From: Streptomyces stelliscabiei
GTDB taxonomy: Bacteria > Actinomycetota > Actinomycetes > Streptomycetales > Streptomycetaceae
Assembly: GCF_014873495.1 (NCBI RefSeq)
Contig: NZ_JADBGF010000001.1
Location: 8,866,001 to 8,930,000 of the forward strand
Reading direction: 5' to 3'
Length of the DNA stretch: 64,000 bases
A program made the translations under genes and the position numbers. Within the stretch, counting starts at the first letter, position 1. Every line of letters begins with the position of its first letter. The notes beneath the pieces are model-generated. The model saw only the letters and a program-made list of their open reading frames with translations, made no database searches and had not been told where the DNA came from. This document shows positions 33,801 to 42,484 of the stretch, in pieces.

Positions 33801-34354
33801 CGTACGACCCGCCGCGTCCGGTCGGCCGGCTGCTGCTCACCCCGGAGGACCGGGACGCCCCCGAGCGCGTGCGGCGGCTGCGGTCGCTGGGCCTGGGCGA
33901 ATACGCCGAACCGGCCTTCGACGCCTTCGCGGACCGGCTCGCCGAGGTCGCCTCGGTGCCGTACGCGATGGTCAACTTCATCGACGAGCACCGGCAGTTC
34001 TTCGCCGGTCTGCATGTGTCGGCGCGGCCCACGGCGGACACCACGGTGCTCGGGGTGGACCGGCGTCTCGCCCGTGACCACGGCTTCTGCCCCTATGTGG
34101 TGGTCCGGCGCAAAGGCCTCGTCCTCGACGACGTGGCGGAATACCCGAGGTTCGCCGGGAACCCCGTCGTCGACGACCACGGCATCCGCTCCTATCTCGG
34201 CGCCCCGCTGCTCGACCGCACGGGCATCGCCCTCGGCACGGTGTGCGTCCTGGACGTCCGGCCGCGGCCGTGGGGCAGGGCGGGCCTGGAGACCATCAAG
34301 TCGATGGCCGCGGAACTGGCCGCCCGGATCGAGGGGCGAGAGGCGTTCCCGTGA
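33797..34354 (+). CDS. GAF-domain protein at the end of the conservon
   Basis: This 185-aa protein consists almost wholly of a GAF domain (PYAMVNFIDEHRQFFAGLHV...FCPYVVVRRKGLVLDDVAEYPRFAGNPVVDDHGIRSYLGAPLLDRTGIALGTVCVLD). The start GTG overlaps the cvnD stop as GTGA, so it belongs to the operon. GAF domains bind small ligands or sense redox state. It is attached to a conservon whose CvnA lacks an obvious sensor domain, so it may supply the sensing function. That link is an inference. Confidence 0.85.
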   Translation: MTYDPPRPVGRLLLTPEDRDAPERVRRLRSLGLGEYAEPAFDAFADRLAEVASVPYAMVNFIDEHRQFFAGLHVSARPTADTTVLGVDRRLARDHGFCPYVVVRRKGLVLDDVAEYPRFAGNPVVDDHGIRSYLGAPLLDRTGIALGTVCVLDVRPRPWGRAGLETIKSMAAELAARIEGREAFP

Positions 34355-34552
34355 CCGGGGAAGCGGGCGGCACTTCATGGCGGATGGCGCGGCCCGGCCG
34401 GGTGTGAAGGAAAGCTGCGGCGGAGGTTAAGAAAACCTCGATGGACCCGGGATGCCGAGGTACGGCAGATTGATCGGCGATCCCACCCCTCTCCCCGGTA
34501 CGGGCCTGTTCGTCATGCCCGGCGCCGGGGGCGCACCCACTGGAGCCGTAGC

Positions 34553-35581
34553 GTGAAGGCGCTGGTCAAGGAGAAGGCGGAGCCCGGTCTGTGGCTCGTC
34601 GACGTCCCGGAGCCCGAGATCGGCCCCGGCGACGTACTGATCAAGGTCCTGCGGACCGGGATCTGCGGCACCGACCTGCACATCCGGGCCTGGGACGGCT
34701 GGGCCCGGCAGACCATCCGCACACCGCTCGTGGCCGGCCACGAGTTCGTCGGCGAGGTCGTGGACACCGGCCGTGACGTCACCGACATCCAGGCCGGTGA
34801 CCGGGTCAGCGGCGAGGGGCACCTGGTGTGCGGAAAGTGCCGCAACTGTCTCGCCGGCCGCCGCCATCTGTGCCGCGCGACCGTCGGTCTCGGGGTGGGC
34901 CGCGACGGCGCCTTCGCCGAGTACGTCGCGCTGCCCGCGACCAACGTCTGGGTGCACCGCGTCCCCGTCGACCTGGACGTCGCGGCCGTCTTCGACCCGT
35001 TCGGCAACGCCGTGCACACGGCCCTGTCCTTCCCGCTGGTCGGCGAGGACGTCCTGATCACCGGCGCCGGGCCCATCGGCCTGATGGCGGCGGCGGTGGC
35101 CCGGCACGCGGGCGCCCGCAACGTCGTGATCACCGACGTCAGCGAGGAACGCCTGGAACTGGCCCGCAAGATGGGCGTCAGCCTGGCCCTGAACGTCTCC
35201 GAGGCCCGGATCGCCGACGGGCAGCGTGAGTTGGGGCTGCGCGAGGGCTTCGACATCGGTCTGGAGATGTCCGGACGCCCCGAGGCCATGCGCGACATGA
35301 TCGCCAACATGACGCACGGCGGCAGGATCGCCGTGCTGGGCCTGCCCGCCGAGGAGTTCGCGGTCGACTGGGCCCGGATCGTCACCTCGATGATCACGAT
35401 CAAGGGCATCTACGGCCGCGAGATGTTCGAGACCTGGTACGCGATGTCGGTCCTGCTGGAGGGCGGACTCGACCTCGCTCCCGTGATCACCGGCCGCTAC
35501 GGCCACCGCGACTTCGAGGCGGCCTTCGCCGACGCGGCGAGCGGCCGGGGTGGCAAGGTCATCCTCGACTGGACCGCGTAA
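34553..35581 (+). CDS. tdh: L-threonine 3-dehydrogenase
   Basis: This 342-aa zinc medium-chain dehydrogenase oxidises L-threonine to 2-amino-3-ketobutyrate with NAD+. Catalytic zinc ligands are Cys38 (GICGTD) and His63-Glu64 (AGHEF); structural-zinc cysteines lie in CGKCRNCLAGRRHLC. Length equals the E. coli enzyme. GTG start with CTGGAG upstream. The 198 bases before it hold a small inverted repeat (GAGGTT-AAGAA-AACCTC, 34423-34439) but no gene. kbl follows 29 bases later. Confidence 0.94.
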   Translation: MKALVKEKAEPGLWLVDVPEPEIGPGDVLIKVLRTGICGTDLHIRAWDGWARQTIRTPLVAGHEFVGEVVDTGRDVTDIQAGDRVSGEGHLVCGKCRNCLAGRRHLCRATVGLGVGRDGAFAEYVALPATNVWVHRVPVDLDVAAVFDPFGNAVHTALSFPLVGEDVLITGAGPIGLMAAAVARHAGARNVVITDVSEERLELARKMGVSLALNVSEARIADGQRELGLREGFDIGLEMSGRPEAMRDMIANMTHGGRIAVLGLPAEEFAVDWARIVTSMITIKGIYGREMFETWYAMSVLLEGGLDLAPVITGRYGHRDFEAAFADAASGRGGKVILDWTA

Positions 35582-35610
35582 GTCATCCGCCTCTTCTAGG
35601 AGTTCTTCCG

Positions 35611-36810
35611 ATGTTCGACTCCGTGCGCGACGACCTGCGCGCCACCCTCGACGAGATCCGCGCCGCCGGCCTGCACAAGCCCGAGCGGGTCATCGGCACC
35701 CCGCAGTCCGCGACCGTCGCCGTCACGGCCGGCGGCCGGCCCGGCGAGGTCCTCAACTTCTGCGCCAACAACTACCTCGGTCTCGCCGACCACCCCGAGG
35801 TGATCGCCGCCGCCCACGAGGCCCTCGACCGCTGGGGCTACGGCATGGCCTCCGTCCGCTTCATCTGCGGCACGCAGGAGGTGCACAAGGAGCTGGAGGC
35901 GCGGCTGTCGGCGTTCCTCGGCCAGGAGGACACCATCCTGTACTCCTCCTGCTTCGACGCCAACGGCGGTGTCTTCGAGACCCTGCTCGGCCCCGAGGAC
36001 GCGGTGATCTCCGACGCCCTCAACCACGCCTCGATCATCGACGGCATCCGGCTCTCCAAGGCCCGCCGCTTCCGGTACGCCAACCGTGATCTCGCCGACC
36101 TGGAACGGCAGTTGAAGGAGGCCGCGGAGGGCGGCGCCCGCCGCAAGCTCATCGTCACCGACGGCGTGTTCTCCATGGACGGCTATGTGGCCCCGCTCCG
36201 TGAGATCTGCGACCTCGCCGACCGCCACGACGCCATGGTCATGGTCGACGACTCGCACGCCGTCGGCTTCACCGGCCCCGGCGGCCGCGGCACCCCCGAG
36301 CTGCACGGCGTCATGGACCGCGTCGACATCATCACCGGCACCCTCGGCAAGGCCCTCGGCGGTGCCTCCGGCGGTTACGTCGCCGCCCGCGCCGAGATCG
36401 TCGCCCTGCTGCGCCAGCGCTCCCGCCCGTACCTCTTCTCGAACACGCTCGCCCCGGTGATCGCGGCGGCCTCCCTGAAGGTCCTCGACCTCCTGGAGTC
36501 GGCGGACGACCTGCGCGTCCGCCTCGCCGAGAACACCGCGCTGTTCCGGAGGCGGATGACCGAGGAGGGCTTCGACATCCTGCCCGGCGACCACCCCATC
36601 GCCCCCGTCATGATCGGCGACGCCTCGAAGGCGGGCCGCCTGGCCGAGCTGCTCCTGGAGCGCGGCGTCTACGTGATCGGCTTCTCCTACCCGGTCGTTC
36701 CGCAGGGCCAGGCCCGTATCCGCGTCCAGCTCTCCGCCGCGCACTCGACGGCGGACGTCCACCGCGTGGTCGACGCGTTCGTGGCGGCGCGGGCCGAGCT
36801 GGAGGCCTGA
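35611..36810 (+). CDS. kbl: Glycine C-acetyltransferase (2-amino-3-ketobutyrate CoA ligase)
   Basis: This 399-aa alpha-oxoamine synthase uses PLP (Lys in GTLGKALGGASGGY) to cleave 2-amino-3-ketobutyrate with CoA to glycine and acetyl-CoA. Family landmarks include CANNYLGLADHP and DDSHAVGFTG. Together with the upstream tdh it forms the two-step threonine degradation pathway. AGGAGTT precedes the ATG by seven bases. Confidence 0.95.
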   Translation: MFDSVRDDLRATLDEIRAAGLHKPERVIGTPQSATVAVTAGGRPGEVLNFCANNYLGLADHPEVIAAAHEALDRWGYGMASVRFICGTQEVHKELEARLSAFLGQEDTILYSSCFDANGGVFETLLGPEDAVISDALNHASIIDGIRLSKARRFRYANRDLADLERQLKEAAEGGARRKLIVTDGVFSMDGYVAPLREICDLADRHDAMVMVDDSHAVGFTGPGGRGTPELHGVMDRVDIITGTLGKALGGASGGYVAARAEIVALLRQRSRPYLFSNTLAPVIAAASLKVLDLLESADDLRVRLAENTALFRRRMTEEGFDILPGDHPIAPVMIGDASKAGRLAELLLERGVYVIGFSYPVVPQGQARIRVQLSAAHSTADVHRVVDAFVAARAELEA

Positions 36811-36881
36811 GCCGGAGCCCGGACCGGTGGCCCGGGCGGACCGGTTCAGGGGGAAAGCGCGCATTTGAGAGAATCGGTCTC

Positions 36882-37781
36882 ATGATCGAAGCGCGGCGGC
36901 TCCACATCCTGCGTGCGGTGGCCGACCACCGCACGGTGACGGCGGCTGCCGCCGCGCTCTACCTCACCCCGTCCGCCGTCTCCCAGCAGCTGACCGCCCT
37001 GGAGCAGGAGACGGGCCACCGCCTGGTCGAGCGCGGCGCGAAGGGCGTACGGCTCACCCCGGCCGGCGAGATCCTGCTCGGCCACACCCACGCGGTCCTC
37101 GCCCAGCTGGAGCAGGCGGCGGCGGAACTGGCCGCGTACAGCTCGGGCGCGGCCGGCACCGTCACGGTCGCCGCCTTCGCCACCGGGATCGCCCAGGTCG
37201 TCGCACCCGCGCTGGCCCGCCTCGCGGTGTCGGCGCCCGGCATCCGCCTGCGCGTCCAGGACGCCGAGGGCGACGCGAGCCTGCCGATGGTCCTGGACCG
37301 GCAGGTCGACATCGCGGTCGCCGTCGAGTACCGGGGCGCCCCGGCCGCCGACGACCCCCGCCTCACCCACGTCCCGCTGTACGCCGAGCCCTTCGACGCG
37401 GTCGTGCCCCTCGGCCACCGCCTCGCCGACACGGCCGAGGTGCCGCTCGCCGAACTGGCGAAGGACCCCTGGATCGGCCCCTACCCCGGCAATCCCTGCC
37501 ATGACGTGGTGGTCCTGGCCTGCGAGAACGCCGGCTTCCAGCCTCGTCTCGAACACTCCTCCGACGACTTCCGTGCTGTCGTCGCCCTGGCCTCCGCCGA
37601 CGCGGGCGTCGCCCTCGTCCCTCGCTCGGCGCTGCGCGGCACGGACCTCACGGGCGTGGTCGTCCGCCCCGTGGACGGGGTGGCCCCCACACGCCGTGTC
37701 TTCGCCGCCGTCCGCCGCGGCGCGGAGGGCCACCCGCTGATCCGGCCGGTGCTGGAGGCGCTGGGGGAGGCGGCGGAATGA
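36882..37781 (+). CDS. LysR-family transcriptional regulator
   Basis: This 299-aa protein has the N-terminal winged helix-turn-helix (RRLHILRAVADHRTVTAAAAALYLTPSAVSQQLTALEQETGHRLVERG) and a periplasmic-binding-like effector domain. It lies 71 bases after kbl in the same direction. It may govern tdh-kbl or genes further downstream; LysR genes more often control a divergent neighbour, and here there is none. Confidence 0.92.
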   Translation: MIEARRLHILRAVADHRTVTAAAAALYLTPSAVSQQLTALEQETGHRLVERGAKGVRLTPAGEILLGHTHAVLAQLEQAAAELAAYSSGAAGTVTVAAFATGIAQVVAPALARLAVSAPGIRLRVQDAEGDASLPMVLDRQVDIAVAVEYRGAPAADDPRLTHVPLYAEPFDAVVPLGHRLADTAEVPLAELAKDPWIGPYPGNPCHDVVVLACENAGFQPRLEHSSDDFRAVVALASADAGVALVPRSALRGTDLTGVVVRPVDGVAPTRRVFAAVRRGAEGHPLIRPVLEALGEAAE

Positions 37782-37792
37782 GACGGTCGCCG

Positions 37793-37833
37793 GTGTGACG
37801 TCCCGCATATGGGATAGCATCCCGAATATGGGA
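37793..37833 (+). promoter_or_regulatory. Promoter with two TCCCGNATATGGGA operators for the second XRE-cupin gene
   Basis: TCCCGCATATGGGA (37801-37814) and TCCCGAATATGGGA (37820-37833) are near-identical symmetric sites 19 bp apart. A TGTGAC (37793-37798) and TAGCAT (37815-37820) sit 16 bp apart and can serve as -35 and -10. One operator fills the spacer and the other covers the start ATG at 37828. Binding there would block transcription. The -10 position implies that the mRNA begins at or near the ATG. Confidence 0.7.
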
Positions 37834-38412
37834 AACGTCGAGGAAGTGGCCGAACCGGATCCCGTCGATCTCCGGCTGGCCGCCCGCCTGGCCGAGCTAC
37901 GGGCCGAACACGGCTGGTCCCTGGGGGAGTTGGCGGACCACAGCGGAGTGAGCCGGTCGACCCTCTCCCGGGCCGAACGGGCGGAGACCAGCCCCACGGC
38001 CGCCCTGCTCAACCGCCTCTGCCGGGCGTACGGCCGGACGATGTCCCAGCTCCTCAGCGAGGTCGAGGCGGAGCCGGCCTCCGTCGTGCGCGCGGCGGAA
38101 CAGGCGCTGTGGGAGGACAGATCCTCCGGATTCCTCAGGCGCTCCGTGTCACCGCCGGTGCCCGGCCTGCGCGGCGAACTGGTCGAGGGGCGGCTCACGG
38201 CGGGCGCGGACCTCTCCTACGACGGCCCGCCGGTACCCGGCCTCGAACAGCACATCTGGGTCCTGGACGGCACCCTCCACGTCACCGACCGGGACGCCGA
38301 GCACCGTTTGGCCGCCGGGGACTGCCTGCGGATGCGGGTGTGGGGGCCGACGCGGTTCCGCTGCCCGGGGCCCGAGGACGTGCGGTACGCCCTGCTGGTG
38401 GTGAAGCCGTGA
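37828..38412 (+). CDS. XRE-family regulator with cupin domain
   Basis: This protein of about 194 aa has a helix-turn-helix (AARLAELRAEHGWSLGELADHSGVSRSTLSRAERAETSPTAALLNRLCRAYG) and a C-terminal cupin (LEQHIWVLDGTLHVTDRDAEHRLAAGDCLRM). The frame is open from GTG 37795, but that start would lie upstream of the operators and the -10. ATG 37828 fits a leaderless mRNA, with GTG 37846 a possible leadered alternative. It overlaps a GNAT gene by GTGA, a known pairing in Streptomyces in which the regulator controls the acetyltransferase. Confidence 0.88.
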   Translation: MGNVEEVAEPDPVDLRLAARLAELRAEHGWSLGELADHSGVSRSTLSRAERAETSPTAALLNRLCRAYGRTMSQLLSEVEAEPASVVRAAEQALWEDRSSGFLRRSVSPPVPGLRGELVEGRLTAGADLSYDGPPVPGLEQHIWVLDGTLHVTDRDAEHRLAAGDCLRMRVWGPTRFRCPGPEDVRYALLVVKP

Positions 38413-39005
38413 ACGAGACCGCGGCCGACCCCGAGGCGCCGTCGGAGTCCTCGTCCGGAGCGGTGATCTCCCGGCTCACCGGACGACAGCCGCTGTCGCT
38501 GGTCGAGGGGTTGGCGGACCTGCTGGTCGACACCGTGCGGGGCGGTGCCTCGGTCGGCTTCCTCGCGCCGCTGGACCGGGCGGCGGCGTTGGCCTGGTGG
38601 ACAGAACGCGTCGAGACCGTGCGGAGCGGCGGGCAGGCCGTGTGGGTGGCCCGTGACGGCGACCGGGTGCTCGGCACGGTCGGCCTCCTCTTCCCGGACC
38701 GGCCCAACAGCCGCCACCGGGCCGAGCTCGTCAAGCTGATGGTCCACCGGGACGGCCGTGGCCGCGGCCTCGGCCGCGCGCTTCTCTCGACCGCCGAGCG
38801 GGCCGCCGCCGAGGCGGGCGTCACCCTGCTCCACCTGGACACCGAGACCGGCAGCCCCGCCGAGCGTCTCTACGACGGGACCGGCTGGACCCGGATCGGA
38901 CAGATCCCCGACTACGCGGCGGACCCGCACGGGACACTGCGGCCGACGTCCGTCTACTACAAGCGGGTGGGCGCCGACGTCGCACCCGGAACGGCAGCCC
39001 CGTGA
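38409..39005 (+). CDS. GNAT-family N-acetyltransferase
   Basis: This 198-aa acetyltransferase has the acetyl-CoA motif A VKLMVHRDGRGRGLGRALLSTAE (Q/RxxGxG/A type) and a C-terminal YxxxGW-like turn (LYDGTGWTRIGQIPDYAADPHG). It is coupled by GTGA to the XRE-cupin gene and is likely controlled by it. The acceptor substrate is unknown; a toxic or antibiotic amine is a common target for such pairs. Confidence 0.88.
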   Translation: MNETAADPEAPSESSSGAVISRLTGRQPLSLVEGLADLLVDTVRGGASVGFLAPLDRAAALAWWTERVETVRSGGQAVWVARDGDRVLGTVGLLFPDRPNSRHRAELVKLMVHRDGRGRGLGRALLSTAERAAAEAGVTLLHLDTETGSPAERLYDGTGWTRIGQIPDYAADPHGTLRPTSVYYKRVGADVAPGTAAP

Positions 39006-39064
39006 CGGCCTCGGCACCGGCTCCCACCGGGTGATTGTCGGTGGCGCCCGCTACGGTGCGTCCC

Positions 39065-39424
39065 ATGCCGGATGCCGAAGACGTACGACGTGCCGCCCTC
39101 GCCCTGCCCGACACCACGGAGAAGGTCGCCTGGAACATGCCGACCTTCCGGGTGGCGGGAAAGATGTTCGCGACGCTGCCGGAGGACGAGACCTCCATGG
39201 CCGTGCGCTGCCCGAAGGAGGAGCGCGACGAGCTGGTCCTCGCCGAGCCCGGCAAGTTCTGGATCGCCGACCACGAGGCGGGCTTCGCATGGGTGCGGGT
39301 GCGGCTCTCCGCCCTGGAGGACGAGCCGGAGCTGCGCGACATCCTCGCCGACTCCTGGCGCCAGGCGGCCCCGACCGGACTGCTCGACGCGCACCCGGAG
39401 TTGGGCCTCCCGGCGGCCGACTGA
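39065..39424 (+). CDS. MmcQ/YjbR-family protein
   Basis: This 119-aa protein matches the MmcQ/YjbR double-wing fold, with segments WNMPTFRVAGKMFATL and MAVRCPKEERDELVLAEPGKFWIADHEAGFAWVRVRLSAL. ATG 39065 is preferred; an in-frame GTG at 39035 is possible. The family is annotated as DNA-binding on structural grounds only, and the cellular role is unknown. Confidence 0.82.
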   Translation: MPDAEDVRRAALALPDTTEKVAWNMPTFRVAGKMFATLPEDETSMAVRCPKEERDELVLAEPGKFWIADHEAGFAWVRVRLSALEDEPELRDILADSWRQAAPTGLLDAHPELGLPAAD

Positions 39425-39522
39425 CACGGCGCCCCGACAAAACGGGTGCGCGACCACCGGTCCGAGTGCGGTATTGTTTCCGTGCACGTTCAGCCAGGGG
39501 AAACCCCAGGTCAGACGGGCAA

Positions 39523-39596
<74 letters not shown>

Positions 39597-39615
39597 CTTT
39601 ACGGAGTCGTGGTTC

Positions 39616-39650
39616 AGGGGTCATTTCAGAGAAGATCTGAAATGGCCCCT
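39616..39650. terminator. Terminator between tRNA-Pro and the convergent SulP gene
   Basis: A 15-bp stem with one G-U pair (39616-39630 with 39636-39650) closes on GAAGA. It is placed to end transcription from both sides. No integrase or second copy of the tRNA 3' end is seen nearby. Confidence 0.85.
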
Positions 39651-39653
39651 CGA

Positions 39654-41438
39654 TCATTTCTGCTCCCTGCCGTCGGAGCCCGGCCCGGCGGGCTGTTCCG
39701 GTGCGGTGCGAGGCGTCCGGTCCGCCCCCGAGCGCTGCCGGAAGGCGTGGACGGCGGCCTCCACGGTGGGGAAGAAGTGGCGCGGGTCGATGGTGCGGGT
39801 GAGCCCGTAGCGTTCGATCTTGTGGCGCACGGGGTCCTTGAGTTCGGCGAACACGAGGTGGACGTCCTCGGCGTTGAGTTCCCTGTCCAGCTCCTCCAGG
39901 ACGTCCGCGGCGGTGGTGTCCACGTCGGTCATCGGCTCCGCCGCGATCACGATCCAGCGCGGCCTCGGCTCCGTACGCGCCAGCCGCCGGATCTCGTCGC
40001 GGAAGGCCCTGGCGTTGGCGAAGAAGAGCGGGGCGTCGAACCGGTGGATCACCAGGCCCGGCAGCTGTTCGGCGTGCGGGTAGGAGCGGACGTCGTGGTA
40101 CCCCTCCAGATCCCTCACCCGGCCCAGCACGGTGTTGTACGGCCACCAGGCGCGCCGGAAGACGTTGAGGACGGACAGCGCCACGGCGATGGCGATCCCC
40201 TCCAGGACGCCCAGCAGAGCCACGCCCAGGAAGGCGGCCACCGACAGCAGGAACTCCGCCCTGCGCTGCCGCCACAGCCGTACCGTCCCCGGCAGGTCGG
40301 CCAGGGAGAGCGAGGCCGTGATGACGACGGCGGCGAGGGCCGGCTGGGGCAGGTCGCGGAACATGCCCGGGGCCAGCACCAGCATCAGGACGATGAGCGC
40401 CGCCCCCACGACGCCGGTGAGCTGGCTCCTGGCACCGGCCCGCTCCGCCACCGCCGTACGGGATCCGCTGGTGCTGACGGGGAAGCCCTGGAAGAGACCG
40501 GCCGCCAGATTCGCCACCCCGACCCCGGCCATCTCCTGGTTGCCGCGCACCTCCTGCCCACCGCGGGCGGCGAAGGCCGACGCGTTGGAGATCGTGTCGG
40601 CCAGGGACACCAGGGCGATGCCCAGCGCGCCGGCGAACAGCGGCGCGAGGTCGGCGAGCCGGATGTCGGGGATCGTGAAGGGCGGGAAGCCCTCCGGCAG
40701 TTCTCCGACCAGGTCGACGCCGTGCTCACCCAGGTCGAGGACGGCGGCCGCGGCGATCGCCAGGACCACCATCACCAGCACGGCGGGCACCTTCGGCAGC
40801 CGGTGCTGCATCACCAGGATCAGCAGGATCCCGCAGACGCCGACCGCGGCGGCGGCAGGCACCACCGCCCCGTCGGCGAGCTTCTGAACGAGGCCGACGC
40901 ACTCCCCGATCAGGTGGTCCGCCTCGACCTTGAACCCGAGCAGTTTGGGCAGCTGGCCGATCAGGATGGTGACGGCCAGGCCGTTCATGTAGCCGATCAT
41001 CGTCGGCTTGGAGATCAGGTCGGCGACGAAGCCGAGCTTCGCCACCGAGGCCAGGATCATGATCGCCGCCACCATGAGCGAGAGCACCGAGGCGAGGGCG
41101 ACCGCCCGGTCCGGATCCCCGTCCGCCGCCACCAGGGGCAGCACGGTGGCGGCGATCATCGGCCCCAGCGACGAGTCCGGGCCCAGCACCAGGATGCGCG
41201 AGGGCCCGCACACGGCGTAGCCGAGCAGGCAGAGAATGGTCGTGTACAGGCCGGTGATGGCCGGCAGACCCGCCAGTTCGGCGTACGCCATGCCCTGCGG
41301 CACCAGCAGCGTGGTCAGGACGATGCCCGCGGTCAGGTCCTTGCCCAGCCACTCGCGCCGGTACGACATGAGGGCGCGGATGCCGGGAACGGCCCGGAGC
41401 CGGGACAGCGCCGGATGACTGTCGTGCTGGTCGGTCAC
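39654..41438 (-). CDS. SulP-family inorganic anion transporter with STAS domain
   Basis: This 594-aa SLC26A/SulP transporter starts at the GTG complementary to 41436-41438 behind GAGAGGA; the longer open frame has no support. The N-terminal motif YRREWLGKDLTAGIVLTTLLVPQGMAYAELAGLP is the family signature. About 12-14 membrane helices follow, then a C-terminal cytoplasmic STAS domain (about 440-570). Substrates of the family are sulfate, bicarbonate or other anions; no carbonic anhydrase or rhodanese partner is adjacent to decide between them. The 208 bases upstream, to 41646, show no gene. Confidence 0.92.
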   Translation of the reverse strand: MTDQHDSHPALSRLRAVPGIRALMSYRREWLGKDLTAGIVLTTLLVPQGMAYAELAGLPAITGLYTTILCLLGYAVCGPSRILVLGPDSSLGPMIAATVLPLVAADGDPDRAVALASVLSLMVAAIMILASVAKLGFVADLISKPTMIGYMNGLAVTILIGQLPKLLGFKVEADHLIGECVGLVQKLADGAVVPAAAAVGVCGILLILVMQHRLPKVPAVLVMVVLAIAAAAVLDLGEHGVDLVGELPEGFPPFTIPDIRLADLAPLFAGALGIALVSLADTISNASAFAARGGQEVRGNQEMAGVGVANLAAGLFQGFPVSTSGSRTAVAERAGARSQLTGVVGAALIVLMLVLAPGMFRDLPQPALAAVVITASLSLADLPGTVRLWRQRRAEFLLSVAAFLGVALLGVLEGIAIAVALSVLNVFRRAWWPYNTVLGRVRDLEGYHDVRSYPHAEQLPGLVIHRFDAPLFFANARAFRDEIRRLARTEPRPRWIVIAAEPMTDVDTTAADVLEELDRELNAEDVHLVFAELKDPVRHKIERYGLTRTIDPRHFFPTVEAAVHAFRQRSGADRTPRTAPEQPAGPGSDGREQK

Positions 41439-41646
41439 GGGCTGTCCTCTCGGCGTTCCCGCAGCTCGCGTCCCCGGCTGCCGTCCTCGGGTGCACGGTA
41501 CTGGTGGCCCCGTCGGACCGGGGAGGGGCGCACCCGTTCCCGGCCCGTCGGGCACGGTGCCCGGTGACCGACGGGCCGGGCACCGGTCGCCAGGCGGCCG
41601 CCGCGGCACCGGCCCGGGCCGTGCGGCCGCCCCCCGGCCTCACTGG

Positions 41647-42048
41647 TCAGCGCCGCTCGTCGTCCTCGTGACCGTGCCCCTGGCCGGCGGGCGCACCGCC
41701 GGCGGCCGTGCCGAGCGCCTTCCGGGCCCGGCGTTCGGTCAGGATCGGTACGTAGGCCCGGAGCGTGGCCTCGCGGAACGACTCGTACGCCGACCTGACC
41801 GCACCCTCGACGACGGCCTCGTCGACCGAGGGCCAGGCGGCACTCAGCCGCGCCACGATGTCCCGGAGGACCAGGGCGTCCTGAGACCAGCCGGGCGTCG
41901 GCCGGCCCGGGTCCGGCTCCGGCCGCCTCGCGGGATCCGTATGCCCGAGGGGCACCGGATCCGCTTGCCCGAGGGGAGCGGGGGAGTGGCGTGCGACGTC
42001 GGTGGGGCGCAGCGTGCCGACCGCGGGCATCCCCTCGTCGACCCTCAT
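41647..42048 (-). CDS. Three-helix-bundle dimerisation domain protein
   Basis: This 133-aa protein has a Pro-rich, low-complexity first half (with repeated PLGQADPVPLGHTDP) and a helical second half (LVLRDIVARLSAAWPSVDEAVVEGAVRSAYESFREATLRAYVPILTERRARKAL) that resembles the small actinobacterial three-helix-bundle dimerisation domain. A charged His/Glu/Asp/Arg tail follows. Such proteins often stand alone and their job is unknown. The ribosome site is weak; Met7 (42030) is an alternative start. The 436 bases between this gene and 42485 contain no further gene that I can support. Confidence 0.7.
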   Translation of the reverse strand: MRVDEGMPAVGTLRPTDVARHSPAPLGQADPVPLGHTDPARRPEPDPGRPTPGWSQDALVLRDIVARLSAAWPSVDEAVVEGAVRSAYESFREATLRAYVPILTERRARKALGTAAGGAPAGQGHGHEDDERR

Positions 42049-42484
42049 GACCGCACGATCCCGGCGTCCACGGGCCTCCGCGCCCGGCTTCCCCGGTGCG
42101 CCGGGAAGGCCCGGTCCCGTGCTCCGTTCCTGACCGTCACGCGTTCCATGCCTGACGACCTCCAGCCCCTCGCCGCCTCACCGCACACCGTCACGCCTGC
42201 GTGCCCAGGCTCATTCTCGGCCGGGCCGCACATGATCGCCCCCTGAGGCGTGACCTGTGTGCTCGGGACACCGCCGGCCCGGACCGTCGCGTGCGCTCGA
42301 CACCGCGTAGGAGGGATCTCCGCACCGACGGCGGGCGCACGGTGGTGATGCGGGGGGGCGTCGGGAGTGCTCGGTGGACTACGGGGCGTGCCGGTCGCTT
42401 TGATGGGGGTCGCGGGTGATCCGTGCCGTCACGGGCGGCGCCCGCGAGCCGACGACACCCGACACGCGCCGGAGATGAACTGCC

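Noticed and set aside
42049..42484. Possible small genes in the gap before the TTC38-like gene
   Set aside because: Several short frames exist on both strands, but none has a ribosome site, coding-type codon use or a recognisable motif.
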